Assembly (NCBI GenBank): GCA_964019165.1
Contig: OZ025277.1
Coordinates: 9,274,034 to 9,338,033 of the forward strand
Length of the DNA: 64,000 bases
Direction: 5' to 3'
DNA from: Mastigias papua
Lineage: Eukaryota; Cnidaria; Scyphozoa; Rhizostomeae; Mastigiidae
In this document: positions 38,201 through 48,396 of the stretch, piece by piece
Numbering within the stretch: the stretch's first letter is position 1
How the letters are laid out: every line of letters starts with the position of its first letter
Position numbers and translations under genes: made by a program
Notes under the pieces: model-generated
Databases searched by the model: none
The model's input: only the letters and a program-made list of their open reading frames with translations
Told to the model about the DNA's origin: nothing

Positions 38201-39118
38201 TGCAGGTTTTTCCAATGTTGTGCAAACTCTAGAAGATGAGTTGTGGGTGGATGAAGTAGAAACTAACTCACTAACTGGGGTAAATTCAGCAAGAGTCTGG
38301 TTGGCTGCAAATTCAATAGCGCAATTAGAAGGATTCATTACTCTGATGGGAACTTGCCTATTACTAGCCTGACTAACTGTGCATGCGACATAATATGCAG
38401 TAGACTCTCCACGGGGGCTGATCATACCAAGCTGATTACTACAACTATTAGGGAGCTTGCAAGGCAGTATACACTCTGTGCGGGCTGGGAGTGTAAAATT
38501 TGTCTGAAGGGTCACCTTAACTGGACCCCACATGGGAGACTGGGAAAACAAAGGCCCTTCCTCCCTTGGGGATGGGTAAGCATATGTCCCACCTAAAAGG
38601 TTGGAGGGCGGATGGGATGCAGCAGGTAGAGGCAAAGGTGTTAAAGGAGTACTGCCATGTGGGCCCACCAGGACATAACTATCCCCTAATATAGACAACT
38701 GCAAGTGGTGAGAGACAATAAAATCCCAGCCTAGAATACATTGCAAGGGCTGTAACATATTATCACAAATGAGGAATTCGCCCTCATACCTGTACTGACT
38801 CCCGGGAAAAGCTAGCTGGGTTACCATTGAACGTGAAGAAGCTAAAGCCTGTCCCGTGACAGACACACAGTGATTGGAGTTGTCTCTGAATGTTGGTGGA
38901 CTTTTACACTGGCGAGCAAAACTGTCAGAAATTTGCTGACAGGCTTCGAAACTTAAAATAGATTTCATAGAGCCTGTGTCAACAAGGACAGAGAGTTGCA
39001 CACCACCATTAAATTCACATAAAAGAAGAGGTTGGCGAGAACATTCAGAGGCAAAGCCAATAGAAAAAACAGACGGGTGCTCATCGCACCAACCTCTTAA
39101 CGAGGCACCCGTTGGAAG
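35291..39118 (-). CDS. pol: Pol of the Ty3/Gypsy element (protease, RT, RNase H, integrase)
   Basis: About 1276 codons from the frameshift point, open to a stop at 35291. Protease LVDTGSMKS; reverse transcriptase with CIDYRKLN, STLDLRSGYWQV and the catalytic YFDD at 37562-37573; RNase H LQTDASDVGLGAVLAQ; integrase with an HHCC finger (ends HCIICSQ), the D,D,E residues in LDYMGP, IHSDQGKNF and GLVERQNRTL, and a C-terminal WIGPYKI module. No chromodomain or env was seen. It has no good start codon of its own near the protease, consistent with expression only as a Gag-Pol fusion. No stop or frameshift breaks the frame. Confidence 0.96.
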   Translation of the reverse strand, partial: LPTGASLRGWCDEHPSVFSIGFASECSRQPLLLCEFNGGVQLSVLVDTGSMKSILSFEACQQISDSFARQCKSPPTFRDNSNHCVSVTGQALASSRSMVTQLAFPGSQYRYEGEFLICDNMLQPLQCILGWDFIVSHHLQLSILGDSYVLVGPHGSTPLTPLPLPAASHPPSNLLGGTYAYPSPREEGPLFSQSPMWGPVKVTLQTNFTLPARTECILPCKLPNSCSNQLGMISPRGESTAYYVACTVSQASNRQVPIRVMNPSNCAIEFAANQTLAEFTPVSELVSTSSTHNSSSRVCTTLEKPAGLSSDTMTEISSAINPNLSPEDKKMLLDTLLSFPDVFDNSLGHTSVTVHNIDTGDNSPIRQYPRRLPYHHRAEVEKQVTDMLSQGVIQPSSSPWSSPIVLVKKKDGSYRFCIDYRKLNSITKIDAHPLPRVDDLLEALNGNTIFSTLDLRSGYWQVGMHPCDREKTAFSTPEGLYEFLRLPYGLSNAPATFSRAIGIVLSGLTYAECLCYFDDVIIFSKNMSDHCMRLNSVLNRFRQHNLRVKASKCSFGADKVVYLGHTVSSEGIHTDPKKIEVIKDLPSPSNVESLRSFLGLAGYYRKFIPDFATVSAPLTELTKKHAKFLWTDRHQRAFQTLKCHLCSAPVLAYPDFERPFWLQTDASDVGLGAVLAQRDANGQERVIAYASYTLSQREKNYTAMEKEAFAVVFAIKHFRFYLLGKQFHVVTDNNALRWLHSLEPKGRIARWLMDLQEFDFDIQHRPGSYNQNADALSRLNHYPASNAVGSISLIVDNNLLEAQRNDPDISKVIEIKEQGLPKPPPFVWKDNPTLRTYWECWDQLFVSNGLLVRSLDSKMHFPRQAVVIPITLVPKVLEGLHSSPAGGHMGITRTIHRARERFFWPYMRTSIRNFIQHCIICSQSTHLPHQRTAPLQPIKVSEPFVFWALDYMGPLQETASGNKHILVVMDHFTKWCEAFATKDQKARTVAETLVSRLFSRFGPPTVIHSDQGKNFDSIIMHEIYNLMGLKKTRTTAYHPQCDGLVERQNRTLQDIITNFVSEHSLDWDQWLDQAVFAYNTSVHESTKMSPYEMVFGRPARMPIEVELGVPLQNPSSQSDYTRSLRKAIQLANQVAQKNLVEARTKQSHQYDQGHLTWKPFEAGQSVWLSRPKKWKFGRKWIGPYKICSRNGVNYTLQSNTGKCLIAHHNQLRHCPTPLNSGSPVQPTDESPGIVFIDPGVAAEREVPVVEQGNARPARLRQTINPPLRFGDFVTH

Positions 39119-39124
39119 TTTAAA
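39073..39124 (-). promoter_or_regulatory. Programmed -1 frameshift signal between gag and pol
   Basis: On the minus strand the heptamer TTTAAAC (39118-39124) lies in the gag frame as T TTA AAC, the form X XXY YYZ. After a 5-base spacer, ACGGGTGC (39105-39112) pairs perfectly with GCACCCGT (39073-39080), with an inner CCTC/GAGG stem. The gag stop is in the loop. Slipping back one base enters pol, which is open through this overlap. Confidence 0.9.
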
Positions 39125-40062
39125 GAATACTGAGACTTACGGTTTGGTTGATGAGGATTACTATTGTTCATACTGGACGCAGTAGCACAATTTTCAGGAC
39201 TGTGGCCCCAACCACTACAGATCTGACAACGACTGGCGTTTCGACGTTTCCAACAGTTGCGAACAATGTGGCCTTCTTCATGACAGTAGAAACAACGCAA
39301 GTTATGTGGCGCTTGCACTTTCGAGTTGAATGGAGATGATGGAGTGATAGGATGGGACGACAGTGACGAAACAGCAGCAAGTAAAGTGGCTTGTTGTTCC
39401 GCCATGTTGGAAACCAAATGCTCTAGCTTGTCCAGACGTTGGTGTTGTTCTTGGTGTGGTTTATGAGGCATGTGGTCCGGAACAGCATGAAAATCCGGCT
39501 GAGAGACAGCCGGATCACTGGAAGCGGAATGTACAGCGGCACACGAGGCAGGATTGCCCACGGGCAATTCGTCGAGGGCACGGAAACGTTGGGCGAACGA
39601 CACCATTTTAGCCAGATCTGGCGTAGGGTCCGATTCCAGCAATTTCATCCGTAGGGGAAAGGGCAAACCCTTCATGAATTGGCGCCGCAGTAACGCATTA
39701 AAGGCATCAGCACTAAGGTCGGGCTCAGCATGTCGAAGGAGGTCTTTCAACCGCCACAGATATAAGGAAGGATCCTCGGAGGTCCTCAGGGCTTGTTGTT
39801 CGAAATCCCGATAAAACTTTTCTCTATCAGCTGCAGGGGTAAAACACTGCTGCAGACTGGCGAGCAGATGGGGCAAGGTATCTTTCTCCTCCTCTGCCAA
39901 GGAATCGAAATAGAGAGCAGCAGGGCCATGCAAGAAGGCAGGTAACTTCAGAAGGCGTGTCGCATCGTCCCAGGCATTAGCGGCGGAGCAGCGATCAAAA
40001 TGGCGTAACCAAGTGGTAAAATCGCCCTCACTAAAGCGTTCAGGCATGATCTGTGTGGCCAT
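39097..40062 (-). CDS. gag: Gag of the Ty3/Gypsy element
   Basis: 321 codons from the ATG at 40062, chosen because it sits in a GCCATGG context and the frame upstream runs into the primer site. The N-terminal part (RFSEGDFTTWLRHFDRCSAA) has the Ty3-type capsid pattern. The C-terminal part has two zinc knuckles of the form C-x2-C-x4-H-x4-C, CFYCHEEGHIVRNC and CQICSGWGHSPENC, expected to bind RNA. The frame ends in TAA inside the loop of the frameshift hairpin and overlaps pol in the -1 frame. Confidence 0.93.
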   Translation of the reverse strand: MATQIMPERFSEGDFTTWLRHFDRCSAANAWDDATRLLKLPAFLHGPAALYFDSLAEEEKDTLPHLLASLQQCFTPAADREKFYRDFEQQALRTSEDPSLYLWRLKDLLRHAEPDLSADAFNALLRRQFMKGLPFPLRMKLLESDPTPDLAKMVSFAQRFRALDELPVGNPASCAAVHSASSDPAVSQPDFHAVPDHMPHKPHQEQHQRLDKLEHLVSNMAEQQATLLAAVSSLSSHPITPSSPFNSKVQAPHNLRCFYCHEEGHIVRNCWKRRNASRCQICSGWGHSPENCATASSMNNSNPHQPNRKSQYSLNFQRVPR

Positions 40063-40076
40063 GGCAGCAAAAGAAA

Positions 40077-40088
40077 CCTCTGTCACCA
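40077..40088 (-). promoter_or_regulatory. Primer binding site of the Gypsy element
   Basis: On the minus strand TGGTGACAGAGG lies three bases inside the 5' LTR. TGG complements the CCA end of a tRNA, as usual for LTR elements. The donor tRNA is not identified. Confidence 0.7.
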
Positions 40089-40091
40089 ATT

Positions 40092-40381
40092 TGTGGCGTG
40101 TACGGGTTCCGCAGAGTTAGGCCAAAAACAGAGAACTTGTTGCGATGTAGATTCTATATTCCAACTCTAAACACTAACTAGATTTTACAAGCATTCCCTG
40201 TATAAGTCGCTAGTCTGAATCATGTCAATCAACAGGTACATAAGATATACATAACACCACGTTACATAGCAAATACAAACTGTACAAATACAGTTGGACA
40301 CAAGATTACAAGACAGAGAATCAAATATATAAATCAACACACTTAGGATTAACATAAGGCTTGTTCAAGGCAAATACTACA
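40092..40381 (-). repeat. 5' LTR of the Gypsy element
   Basis: 290 bp, reading TGTAGTATTTGCC to ACGCCACA on the minus strand. A TTTATATATTTG box lies near its start and may be promoter sequence. No difference from the other LTR was found by eye. Confidence 0.95.
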
Positions 40382-40403
40382 GATGGCCTTTCTTTGATCC
40401 ATT

Positions 40404-40760
40404 ACCGTATATTTGAATGTAAGCTTCGCTCTCTTTAGTTTTCATAGCTATTTGCCTTAACACCTCGAACTTGCCCTATGAGGGCTTTTGTTTTTATATT
40501 TTTGGGTGGGGGCTTATTCGAGGAGGGAGGCTTATACAATTTTCTAGTGCTAGTTTCATATTTTCTATACAATTTTCTAGTGCTATTTTCATATTTTCAT
40601 CTAGTACAATTTTCATAAAAAAACTTATTTAAAAGCTCTTGTTCTCTATTTTGTAATAAGAACAGGCTAAATGTAAGCGTCTGCATACAGCAAAGTGTTT
40701 ATCATCTTCAGTGACTGGGGTTTATTCGTGAAGGGGCTGATTAGAAATTTGACATTGCAG
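40404..40760. mobile_element. Fragment of the CCGTAAAT-type MITE family
   Basis: ACCGTATATTTGAATGTAAG at the left, then GGGGGCTTATTCGAGGAGGG and later GGGGTTTATTCGTGAAGGGG, resemble the element at 1945-2445. A 31-bp piece (CAATTTTCTAGTGCTA...) is duplicated inside. No clear right end. Confidence 0.5.
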
Positions 40761-41307
40761 TATTGGAACTTATTTGGAAGAGAGGGACCAATATCATGAT
40801 TTTTGGTAGTTATATTTTTCCCGCCAGAAATCTCTGTCAAGGATAAGCAATAAATTCTGCAAAAAGTATCTGTAAATTTTGATATGATGAAGCAACGTGC
40901 ATTGATAATAGCTTTTCTGTCGTTAAGGCATGTTTACTGATTAAATTCAACTTCGGAAGAAGACGGGTTCAACTATTCCCATTCCTCACTTACCATTCGC
41001 AAATTTTCGCAAACCCACGCCTAGAAATATTTGATCTATGATGAATTTTTGGGGAATCCTCAAAGGCGCAGAAAGCCAATGAAACGACTTTTTGAGTTCT
41101 TTATATGGGTAGCGCTTTCATTGTGGTAGGCATCTTTAGTAGATTGTTTTTATCACAGTTTTAAGACAATTCATATGCTAGTTTAGAATATATTTTTGAT
41201 CTAAAGGAGTGGCTGTCCATCTTTACATAAAATATTTACTGTTAAATTTAAGAATGGCCCTTTGCCGTATATCCCCACAGTAAATTAGTGCTATTTTGCC
41301 TTCACAG

Positions 41308-41397
41308 AACAGAACATTGTGGCCGCTTTCACCTCATTATCCTCAGACTCTGCTATCAACTGGCCTGCTAGGCAGATGCCGGAAACTGTATCCAACG
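41308..41397 (+). CDS. TNS: Tensin-like exon: post-C2 segment
   Basis: Two bases, 29 codons, one base, so phase 1 in and out, as needed after 23029. It reads QNIVAAFTSLSSDSAINWPA then RQMPETVSN. SDSAINW resembles the SDPLIRW motif that follows C2 in tensins at nearly the same distance from VEF.F (about 29 versus 33 residues). The acceptor is TTTTGCCTTCACAG and the donor GTATTT. Identification rests on the short motif, phase agreement and splice sites, so it is less certain than the C2 exons. Confidence 0.75.
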
Positions 41398-44300
41398 GTA
41401 TTTACGACTTTTCTTTTTTCAACCTTCCACAAGTATTAGTTTTTTACTTATATTCAAACCTTTTTCAAAGCAAAGGGAAATACCCGTATTTTTGCCAGAA
41501 ACCGTTTATAAGAAACTGGAGCTAAAAAGGCCAAGGTGGTTCCAGTGCCTCTAGTTTTGCGTCAAGAAATCTTTTTCACATGGACGAGACTAGGTTCTCC
41601 CGCCGCTTTTTGGCTGCAGTGATCAGTGAGCCTTACACTTGGCGTCTACTAAAGTAAAGCTAGCGACTATCTAGGTGAGGCCTAGTTGCTTTTTATTATA
41701 AGTTGTTTTATTTTTTAAGGACATTACGGCTTAAGTAAGTGCCTAGATAGTTATCTGCATGCAATGTCTCAAGATGGGGGTAATCATTCTTAGTATGCAA
41801 AGGATCTGGGTGAATTCCTTCAATTACTGAAGAGAAGTGGCCATTCCTTAGGCGAGTAATCTATTGGACCAGTTATTGGCATGATGGATGAGTATTAACG
41901 GGGGGGTTGACCATCAAGCCAGTATACACAGCATTATATCCCGATTAAAAGGAATTAGGCCAGATCTTTTTTAAATTTTGTTAACTTATTGATATTACAT
42001 CTCCAATCGGGTCTTTGAAACAATGAATTTCATGGATTTACAAATATCCCCTCGCTGCCAGTCGTCTAAGAAGATTTTCTACGATAGGCAGTGTATACGA
42101 GGGGTTTATGAACCAATATGGCGCCTGTTTTCTCTTTTGGGTATTATCTAAAGGTATGTTTTTTGTATGTTTAATCCGCAAAGTGACCGATTGTTTCAGT
42201 ACCATGACTATTATAGCTGTAAATTGGCCAGGTTTGACCTCGACAGACACGTGCTTATGCTACTAGTACACTGATAGCCCGAGATTTGTGCAAAGTACTC
42301 AAGGAGAGTTTAGCAATCGAATGTAACAAGCGATTTTAGGAGCCAAGGGGAAGTTAGGTAAGGCGGATAAACTGTTTTGGAGTACATTTAACTGATGAAG
42401 AACTTTGAACGTTTTTACGAACTAAGTTTACCAACTTATGGCTGTAAATGATGTCATATTCTTCATTTTGTTTATCGTATTCGAGATCTGGTCTTGCCGC
42501 ATGTTAAATGCAAATAAGTCAATGAATTTATACTGGTTGTGCCAAGCAGATTTCTTTTTAGTACATGATCGATATATTCAATCGATTTTGCAAGAACGCA
42601 TCTGTTTTAGTTAATGCCCCCATATTGAAGTACATTTAAATTGTTCTTATAGTAAAATCAACGTGCATTTCCTCATACAAGATTGATTTAGGTTCTATTC
42701 AATATTTGAATGACATAGTTACCAAATGTTGCTAAGTTTGCGTTTTAATCTCATTTGTAGTAAGGTGTATGGACATGTGGGCCTCGGTATCTTCCTAACC
42801 TATTCTTGAGCTTTTGCCAAAATCCAGCTTCTTGTTTTTGAAAATGGTTCTTATGAAAATGGAATGTATATTGTAACAAGTAAAACTGTATGGAAATATT
42901 ATGAAAGAGGTCTCAGTGAGTAGTTCATACACAGTTAAAGTTCCCTTTTGGGCTGTGTTGAAACTCTCTCTGAGCCAGTTTGTCTTCTATGATCATTATT
43001 GAAAAGTTGGATATTTTTATTAGCAATGTAATGAGTTGACGACGAGGTTCCGGTAGTTCGATTTATTCAAATCTAGCTCATTTTGTGATTACTTATGGAA
43101 AGATTTTCTATTGTCTGGCTTTGTGCTAAATAATTTCTTCCAAATATCCTTTGTTAGTCCTGGCAATCATTTACTTTGCACTGCTGCTATGGTGGCGATT
43201 CTGGATGAATTTGAAATTTGAATTGCAAATTATATTCAAAATTTGTGCTCCTTAATGTATAGAGAGGAAATAGGGTTGAGATATTTTGACACGAGCAAAC
43301 TGTTACAATTATTCTCACCTGAAGGTAAGGGTTAGATGAAAATTATTGTAGCAAATGCATTATGGCCTATACTGGCCTTGTCTGATATTGCTAATTTTGA
43401 AAAGTCCATAAAGAGGGTATGGGCCCTTAGCCCCTTCATTTTCATTTCTAAAGTACTTCGGCACTACCAGAACTATCTGAAACTTGGCTTTTCAATATTA
43501 GGTTTACTTGAATTTAATTCAAGCATCTGTTTTTCATCTAGCTTTTTAACTGTCTATTATGTGAAAGTTCTGTTGTCTTGAATACTTCGCATGGTCGTAG
43601 GTTCGTGCGCCTTCTAACTTCTCTAAAACAGAAATTGTCCATGCAAGCGAAATGGATTCCATAATATCTGCTCGAAGAGCTTTGATAGGCTGAGCTACTG
43701 TTGAAATCAATTTGGTGAAAGAGGTTAAAGTTGTGTAGTTGTCTTTGAGGGGTTGGGAAATTTCTAGCAAGTATGCCGTTTTAACCAAGGGCGTTACAAC
43801 CGTTGGAATGGTATTTTACAGGGCATGGCAGTCGTAAATCCGCTGAGTATATAGTTACTGGCATTGCCTCTGTCGTAAATGGATATTATATGTGTTCATA
43901 GAATGGAGGAATGAAGTAAATCCTTTGTGTTTGCTCTGTGATATATCATCTTTAGATAGGCATTCAGTTTTAACAAGTGGGTTTTTGTATGACGAACTTT
44001 ATCTGTCTTTTCTACCTGTAATACTATATGGCCAGGAAGAACTGGTTGGAAATTTTATTCGATGCAATGGTTTGCCTCAGTTCTTTCCGTATTTTCAATA
44101 CAGATCTCATTGAACCTTAAAAGGTTTAAGACTTGTAATCAGACACCTTCAGTTTTACATAGATGGGATCGAAAAGGAAATCGAGAATTCAACTCAATGA
44201 CGAAAATGGAACTACCTGGTTGTTTTAGATGAAGTATTAAATACAGAGTCTAGCAGAAGTCACGACACTTGTGATTTGTATCGGAGGAAGATTTTTTCTA

Positions 44301-44791
44301 TGTCACATATGAGAAAAATTTGGTAATTTCTATCAACGATTCATTTAGATAATATTTTCTTATAGTATGATATTGATTGAAAAAATCATATCTAAAGTAA
44401 TGTACTATTTTGAAGCAAAGTTTCAGGGTCAATTTCTACCATTTGTCAGAAGGACATTACTTTAGGACGAATTCACTTTATCTAGGTAACTTCAGCTAAG
44501 TTATTGTATGAACCTTTCAGTAGTGGGTCTCCATCGAACACGACAGAATATGCACAAGACATTTACCCTGAAGTAGTGAACTAGCTTCTTTGATGGCCAT
44601 ATAAATACTCCGGCTGGTTTTGGGTTTTTGAATGAGGGAGGTTTAGTATTAATAATAAGCAGCTGGGGAAGTATGGATATTTTTCTGGATTCAGATCACA
44701 TGAGACGCCCACATTCAACTGAAAGGAATTGAGCTATAGATGACCTGAAGGGACACGAAAGCAAATAATCCTTGCTATATAGTATAAAAAT
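41398..44791. other. Intron, no further feature recognised
   Basis: AT-rich intronic sequence after the post-C2 exon. Short open frames on both strands have no support beyond length. Confidence 0.4.
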
Positions 44792-45060
44792 GGGCGAGTG
44801 GCCAAGTGGCTAGAGCGCTTGAGTGCTGAGCAAAACATCGATGGTTCGAGTCGAACCCTCGGATCATAGTTGGGATGCTCGCTCACTGTCCACCTAGCAG
44901 CAAATGGGTACCTGGTGACAACAATAGTGAAGTAAAAAGCGGCGAAGAAAGGAACTGGCCACCCTACCTCACTATGCCGACGGCTCACGATAAGTATTCT
45001 CTCTAACAGGCACTCCCCAACGTACGGAATCGTATATGGGACTAACCTTTACCTTTTAAA
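44792..45060 (+). mobile_element. tRNA-derived SINE
   Basis: The head GGGCGAGTGGCCAAGTGGCT carries box A (TGGCCAAGTGG), and GGTTCGAGTCG about 45 bases on is box B, as in class II (Leu/Ser) tRNAs. A body of about 190 bp follows. The copy at 46558-46826 on the other strand shares head and body, which shows this is a repeated element rather than a tRNA gene. Confidence 0.85.
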
Positions 45061-45259
45061 TAGCATAGACCTATTCTAAGTGGGTTTTTGATCACCCGCT
45101 TTAGTCTTGGCTAGGTCGATCATGTGCAACTCATTGTTCTGTGGCTATCTGTAAAGGGAAGCAGATAGCCTGGACTCTGGGGAATGTGCAAACCAAACTA
45201 TATGTTGTTGATTTCCTTTTTTCTTGCCACGAGAGTGTTTTCTTTGTTGATACCCATCT

Positions 45260-45740
45260 CATTTCGTAAATAGTTGATGTTGGGTATTTTTATATATGAA
45301 TAGAATAGTACTAAAATTGAGTGAAAGTGAATTTAAACTAGATGTGTCAGGTAGTGTAGTGTTCCATATATTTAGCAGCACCGATCGTTTTGCTTTTAGA
45401 AACTCTTTCAGTAAACAGCTATCTTGTTGTTCAGCGTCGAGATCTTGGAATGTGACAAGATATTCTCCGATTCCCAAATCCACGGATTTCCCAATGTCCC
45501 AATTTCATCGCAAGCTTGCATTAGATCTACCTGGATCGAACATTATATTCAATTTACTAAGATCCGCCCGGAAACGTTCGAGATTCATTACAATTTCAAA
45601 CAGACCGTGAAATTTACCTAAAAGGAAACTGGAGCCATTATTATAAAGCCTGGTCGCGTGAGAGCCAAGTGATCGAAAGGAATTGAAATAAGGGCTTCAT
45701 GCACATTCATGCTTAGCGAGGGAGATCTCAAAAATTTTAG
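45260..45740 (-). pseudogene. Decayed open frame, unidentified
   Basis: One minus-strand frame runs about 150 codons with a single TGA near 45500. It includes RLYNNGSSFLLGKF, FEIVMNLERFRADLSKLN and VDLGIGEYLVTFQDLDAEQQ. It lies downstream of a LINE reverse transcriptase relic on the same strand and may be part of it, but no motif allows a family name. It could also be chance. Confidence 0.3.
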
Positions 45741-46063
45741 GAAACGCTCCTTCCGCTAACAGTACTTTGAGTACTTCTCGCACAGCAGCACTAATTCACG
45801 AGGAATGTTTGCACTTCTTTCTTGATAACGACCACTGATGAGTGTATTCTAATGGTAAAAGTATGTATATCTCGGAATGATCGACCTTCCTTTGAAGTTA
45901 TTTTTGAGGCTTTCAGAGCATTTTTCATTTCTAGTTTGGAACGATCAAATTCAATATCGGAATTAATCCAACACTAACAATCTTTGTACTTAGCGCATTC
46001 AATTTATCTTAGTGATTTGTCACGCTACCTTTGGTATCATTTATTTGCCTTGACACCTTATCA

Positions 46064-46230
46064 TAATATGCTATTGTCATCTGTATTGCAGCATATTAAG
46101 AAAGTGGTAACCTAATGTACTATCCAGATACGATGAGTCGCAAGGGACTGGACCGTGATCCTTGTGGGACATCCTACTGAAGAATAACCTCTAGTAATTT
46201 ATCTTCTACAAAAATGTTGCTACCTTTCGG
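46064..46230 (-). pseudogene. Reverse transcriptase relic of a LINE
   Basis: On the minus strand DVPQGSRSSPL (46141-46173) matches the G(I/V)PQGS..SP motif of non-LTR reverse transcriptases. About 29 codons later, in another frame, TDDNSIL (46064-46087 region) resembles the catalytic (F/Y)xDD motif. Frames are broken by stops and at least one indel. Confidence 0.55.
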
Positions 46231-46557
46231 TAAGGTACGTGGTTTTCCAAGACCAGGTGCTGAATAAATTTGTAACTCCGGTACCACAATATGGTCGATG
46301 ACAGTTATAATTTTGAAGCCTACTCATTTGTTCGGACAGCCTAGAAGAAACAAAGTCTTTAAATTTTATCATGTTTTCATGCAAGGCTTGGCCATAAAAC
46401 ACTCAGGCCAGTATGAAAGTGATCGATGACTTATTAAAGTCATTGTCTGTCCTGGTAGGATTTGTACACCTGAGCATCTTTTTCGGAGCGACACATGCAA
46501 TTTTGTACTTATCAGAAGCGATAAGCACCATATGTAAACTGAACTTGGAGGCTATGA

Positions 46558-46826
46558 GGATGGGGAAAGGATTAATCTCATACGATTCCGTACTTTGGGA
46601 GTACCTGTTGTAGAGGACACTTATTCTGCGCCGTGGACATTGTGAGGTAGTATCAGCAGTTCCTTTCCTCGCCGCCTTTATCTCACAAGTGTTGCCACTT
46701 GGTACCTGTTTGCTGCCGAGTGAACAGTGAAAGATCATCCCAGCTATGGCCCGAGGGTTAGCTTCGAAACATCGATCTGCACAGCAGCCGAGCGCCACAC
46801 CACTCAGCCATTCTCGCATGGTTGTC
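46558..46826 (-). mobile_element. tRNA-derived SINE, second copy
   Basis: On the minus strand TGGCTGAGTGG is an exact class II tRNA box A, and the CGATGTTTCGAAGCTAACCC part holds a decayed box B. The body (GCAGCAAACAGGTACC, AAGGCGGCGAGGAAAGGAAC, GTACGGAATCGTAT) matches the 44792 copy. The 182-codon minus-strand open frame here is largely SINE sequence. Confidence 0.85.
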
Positions 46827-48396
46827 CATTTATCTTTGTGATCTTTGTCACCAATGTTAGATTCTTCAATTTTGTTATTTTCTCGTCTGCTCTCGTTACG
46901 CTGCTCTATAGATTTTTGGTAGTCTAAAACCCGAGACAGATATATTGCCAAATAGCACTAGAATAAAGGACGGTAATGTAGAGATAGCACTGCTTTTTGC
47001 ATACGGAATTCTGGCACAAAGATTACCTACTTACTACAACAGTCTCGTACACTTTTGTTTAAATTCAATCTCGTGTTTAGTAATTTCATGTAATCTCATT
47101 TTGTATTACCCTGTTATGCGGCTTGCCAATGGCTAACTGGTTGCTTGAAAAAGAAGATAAGAATTCTTTTCTTAAACAATTATTTAATCATGGATGGCAT
47201 TTTCCAGTCCCCTCGATTATAGCAACATAGCAGAGTTTGCTCTGTACTTTAAGTATCTTCTGAGTTGTTGAACGAATGAAGCCACTTTGGGAACGTATGA
47301 TCAAGCAGAGGCTAGCTTATGTTCTTGAATACTAACTTATACCTCTGACCACGTAGGAGCTGACATGAAGAATAATATTTGAAAAAGGAAAATTGAGGCT
47401 TTTTGCGTAAGGCTTTTGAAATTGTAGTTTTCAGGTAATGCTCATTGGATCAAGTATGAAATTGCTTTAAGAATATATTGAAAAAATTGTGTTTTGAAAG
47501 GTATCTTCTAAAGTCTGCCGGTTTCCACTCTTTCATAGCCTGGTTAATGGGAGATCTTTGCTGTTTTATACTAGAACCAATGTTACGGGTGTTTTTACTT
47601 TTATTAATCACTGAGTATCATCTGTATTGAGCTTGTGTTTGTAATAAAATTCATTAGGCCCCATTGAAATATTCTAAAATATTATGACCTTCAACTGTTG
47701 TAGGTGCCCTTGGGAATGTTTGACTCCTAAAAATAATGTCTCTAGATTAAGTTATTTTGAAGAAAAGGAAATTCCTTCATACCTTGAATTTTCACTATAA
47801 ACGGAAAACAATAATATTCAAAGTGATTTTTAATTGAAGACTGTTCTTTTTAACGAACGAGATAAAGCGGATCAGAGAAAAAGATATTATGAAACCAAAT
47901 TAAAAGGAGTATGGGTATTACTATTGTTACTTAGATTGATCAACAAATGCACCAGTGTGGGTTTATGTCACCATGATAGTAACAGGTTGTGCATTGCTAG
48001 AGCGGAGTTTGACATTGCAGATGTAACGTCCGTGGGTTCTTTGATATGGATGAATATAGAGGCATTTGTGAGGCAAGGCCCCGAAGGCCTAGCCCCTAAA
48101 GAAACAAAAAATTATTGTGGCCAGTTCTTTTCATTCAATCAACGAACTACCCTGCTTACATTTGAATGAGGCCTCAATTTGAAATCACCTCCATCTAGTA
48201 AACATTGTAATGTATTACCAATAGTTGTTTTGAGTTGATAGAAAATAGTTTGTCATTACCTAACCTACCACCACGGGGTATCTTATGTGAAATTGCTGCG
48301 CAAGGGAATGCGGTATTGGTTTGACTTTGAGGATGCTCGATTTATCAGGGATTTGAGTTTTATCGGAATTCTACTGTGTATATAAATGTGTGTATA

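Larger units (their letters stand above)
34959..40381 (-). mobile_element. Complete Ty3/Gypsy LTR retrotransposon
   Basis: The element is 5423 bp, read on the minus strand: 5' LTR 40092-40381, primer site, gag, pol, polypurine tract, 3' LTR 34959-35248. Ends are TG...CA and the flanking GATG at 34955-34958 and 40382-40385 is a 4-bp target duplication. Domain order protease, reverse transcriptase, RNase H, integrase identifies Ty3/Gypsy. There is no env frame. Both frames are open, the LTRs look identical, and gag-pol are linked by a -1 frameshift signal, so the copy may be recent and functional. It lies antisense in an intron of the tensin-like gene. Confidence 0.97.

Noticed and set aside
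44152..44218. Possible exon containing LHRWDRKGNREF, in suitable phase.
   Set aside because: The donor (GTTGTT) is poor and the sequence matches nothing beyond a chance RWD.
44792..44865. Functional tRNA-Leu/Ser gene.
   Set aside because: The acceptor stem does not close, a conserved SINE body follows, and a second copy exists at 46558-46826.
46403..46951. 182-codon minus-strand gene.
   Set aside because: Most of it is the antisense SINE copy and its flanks.
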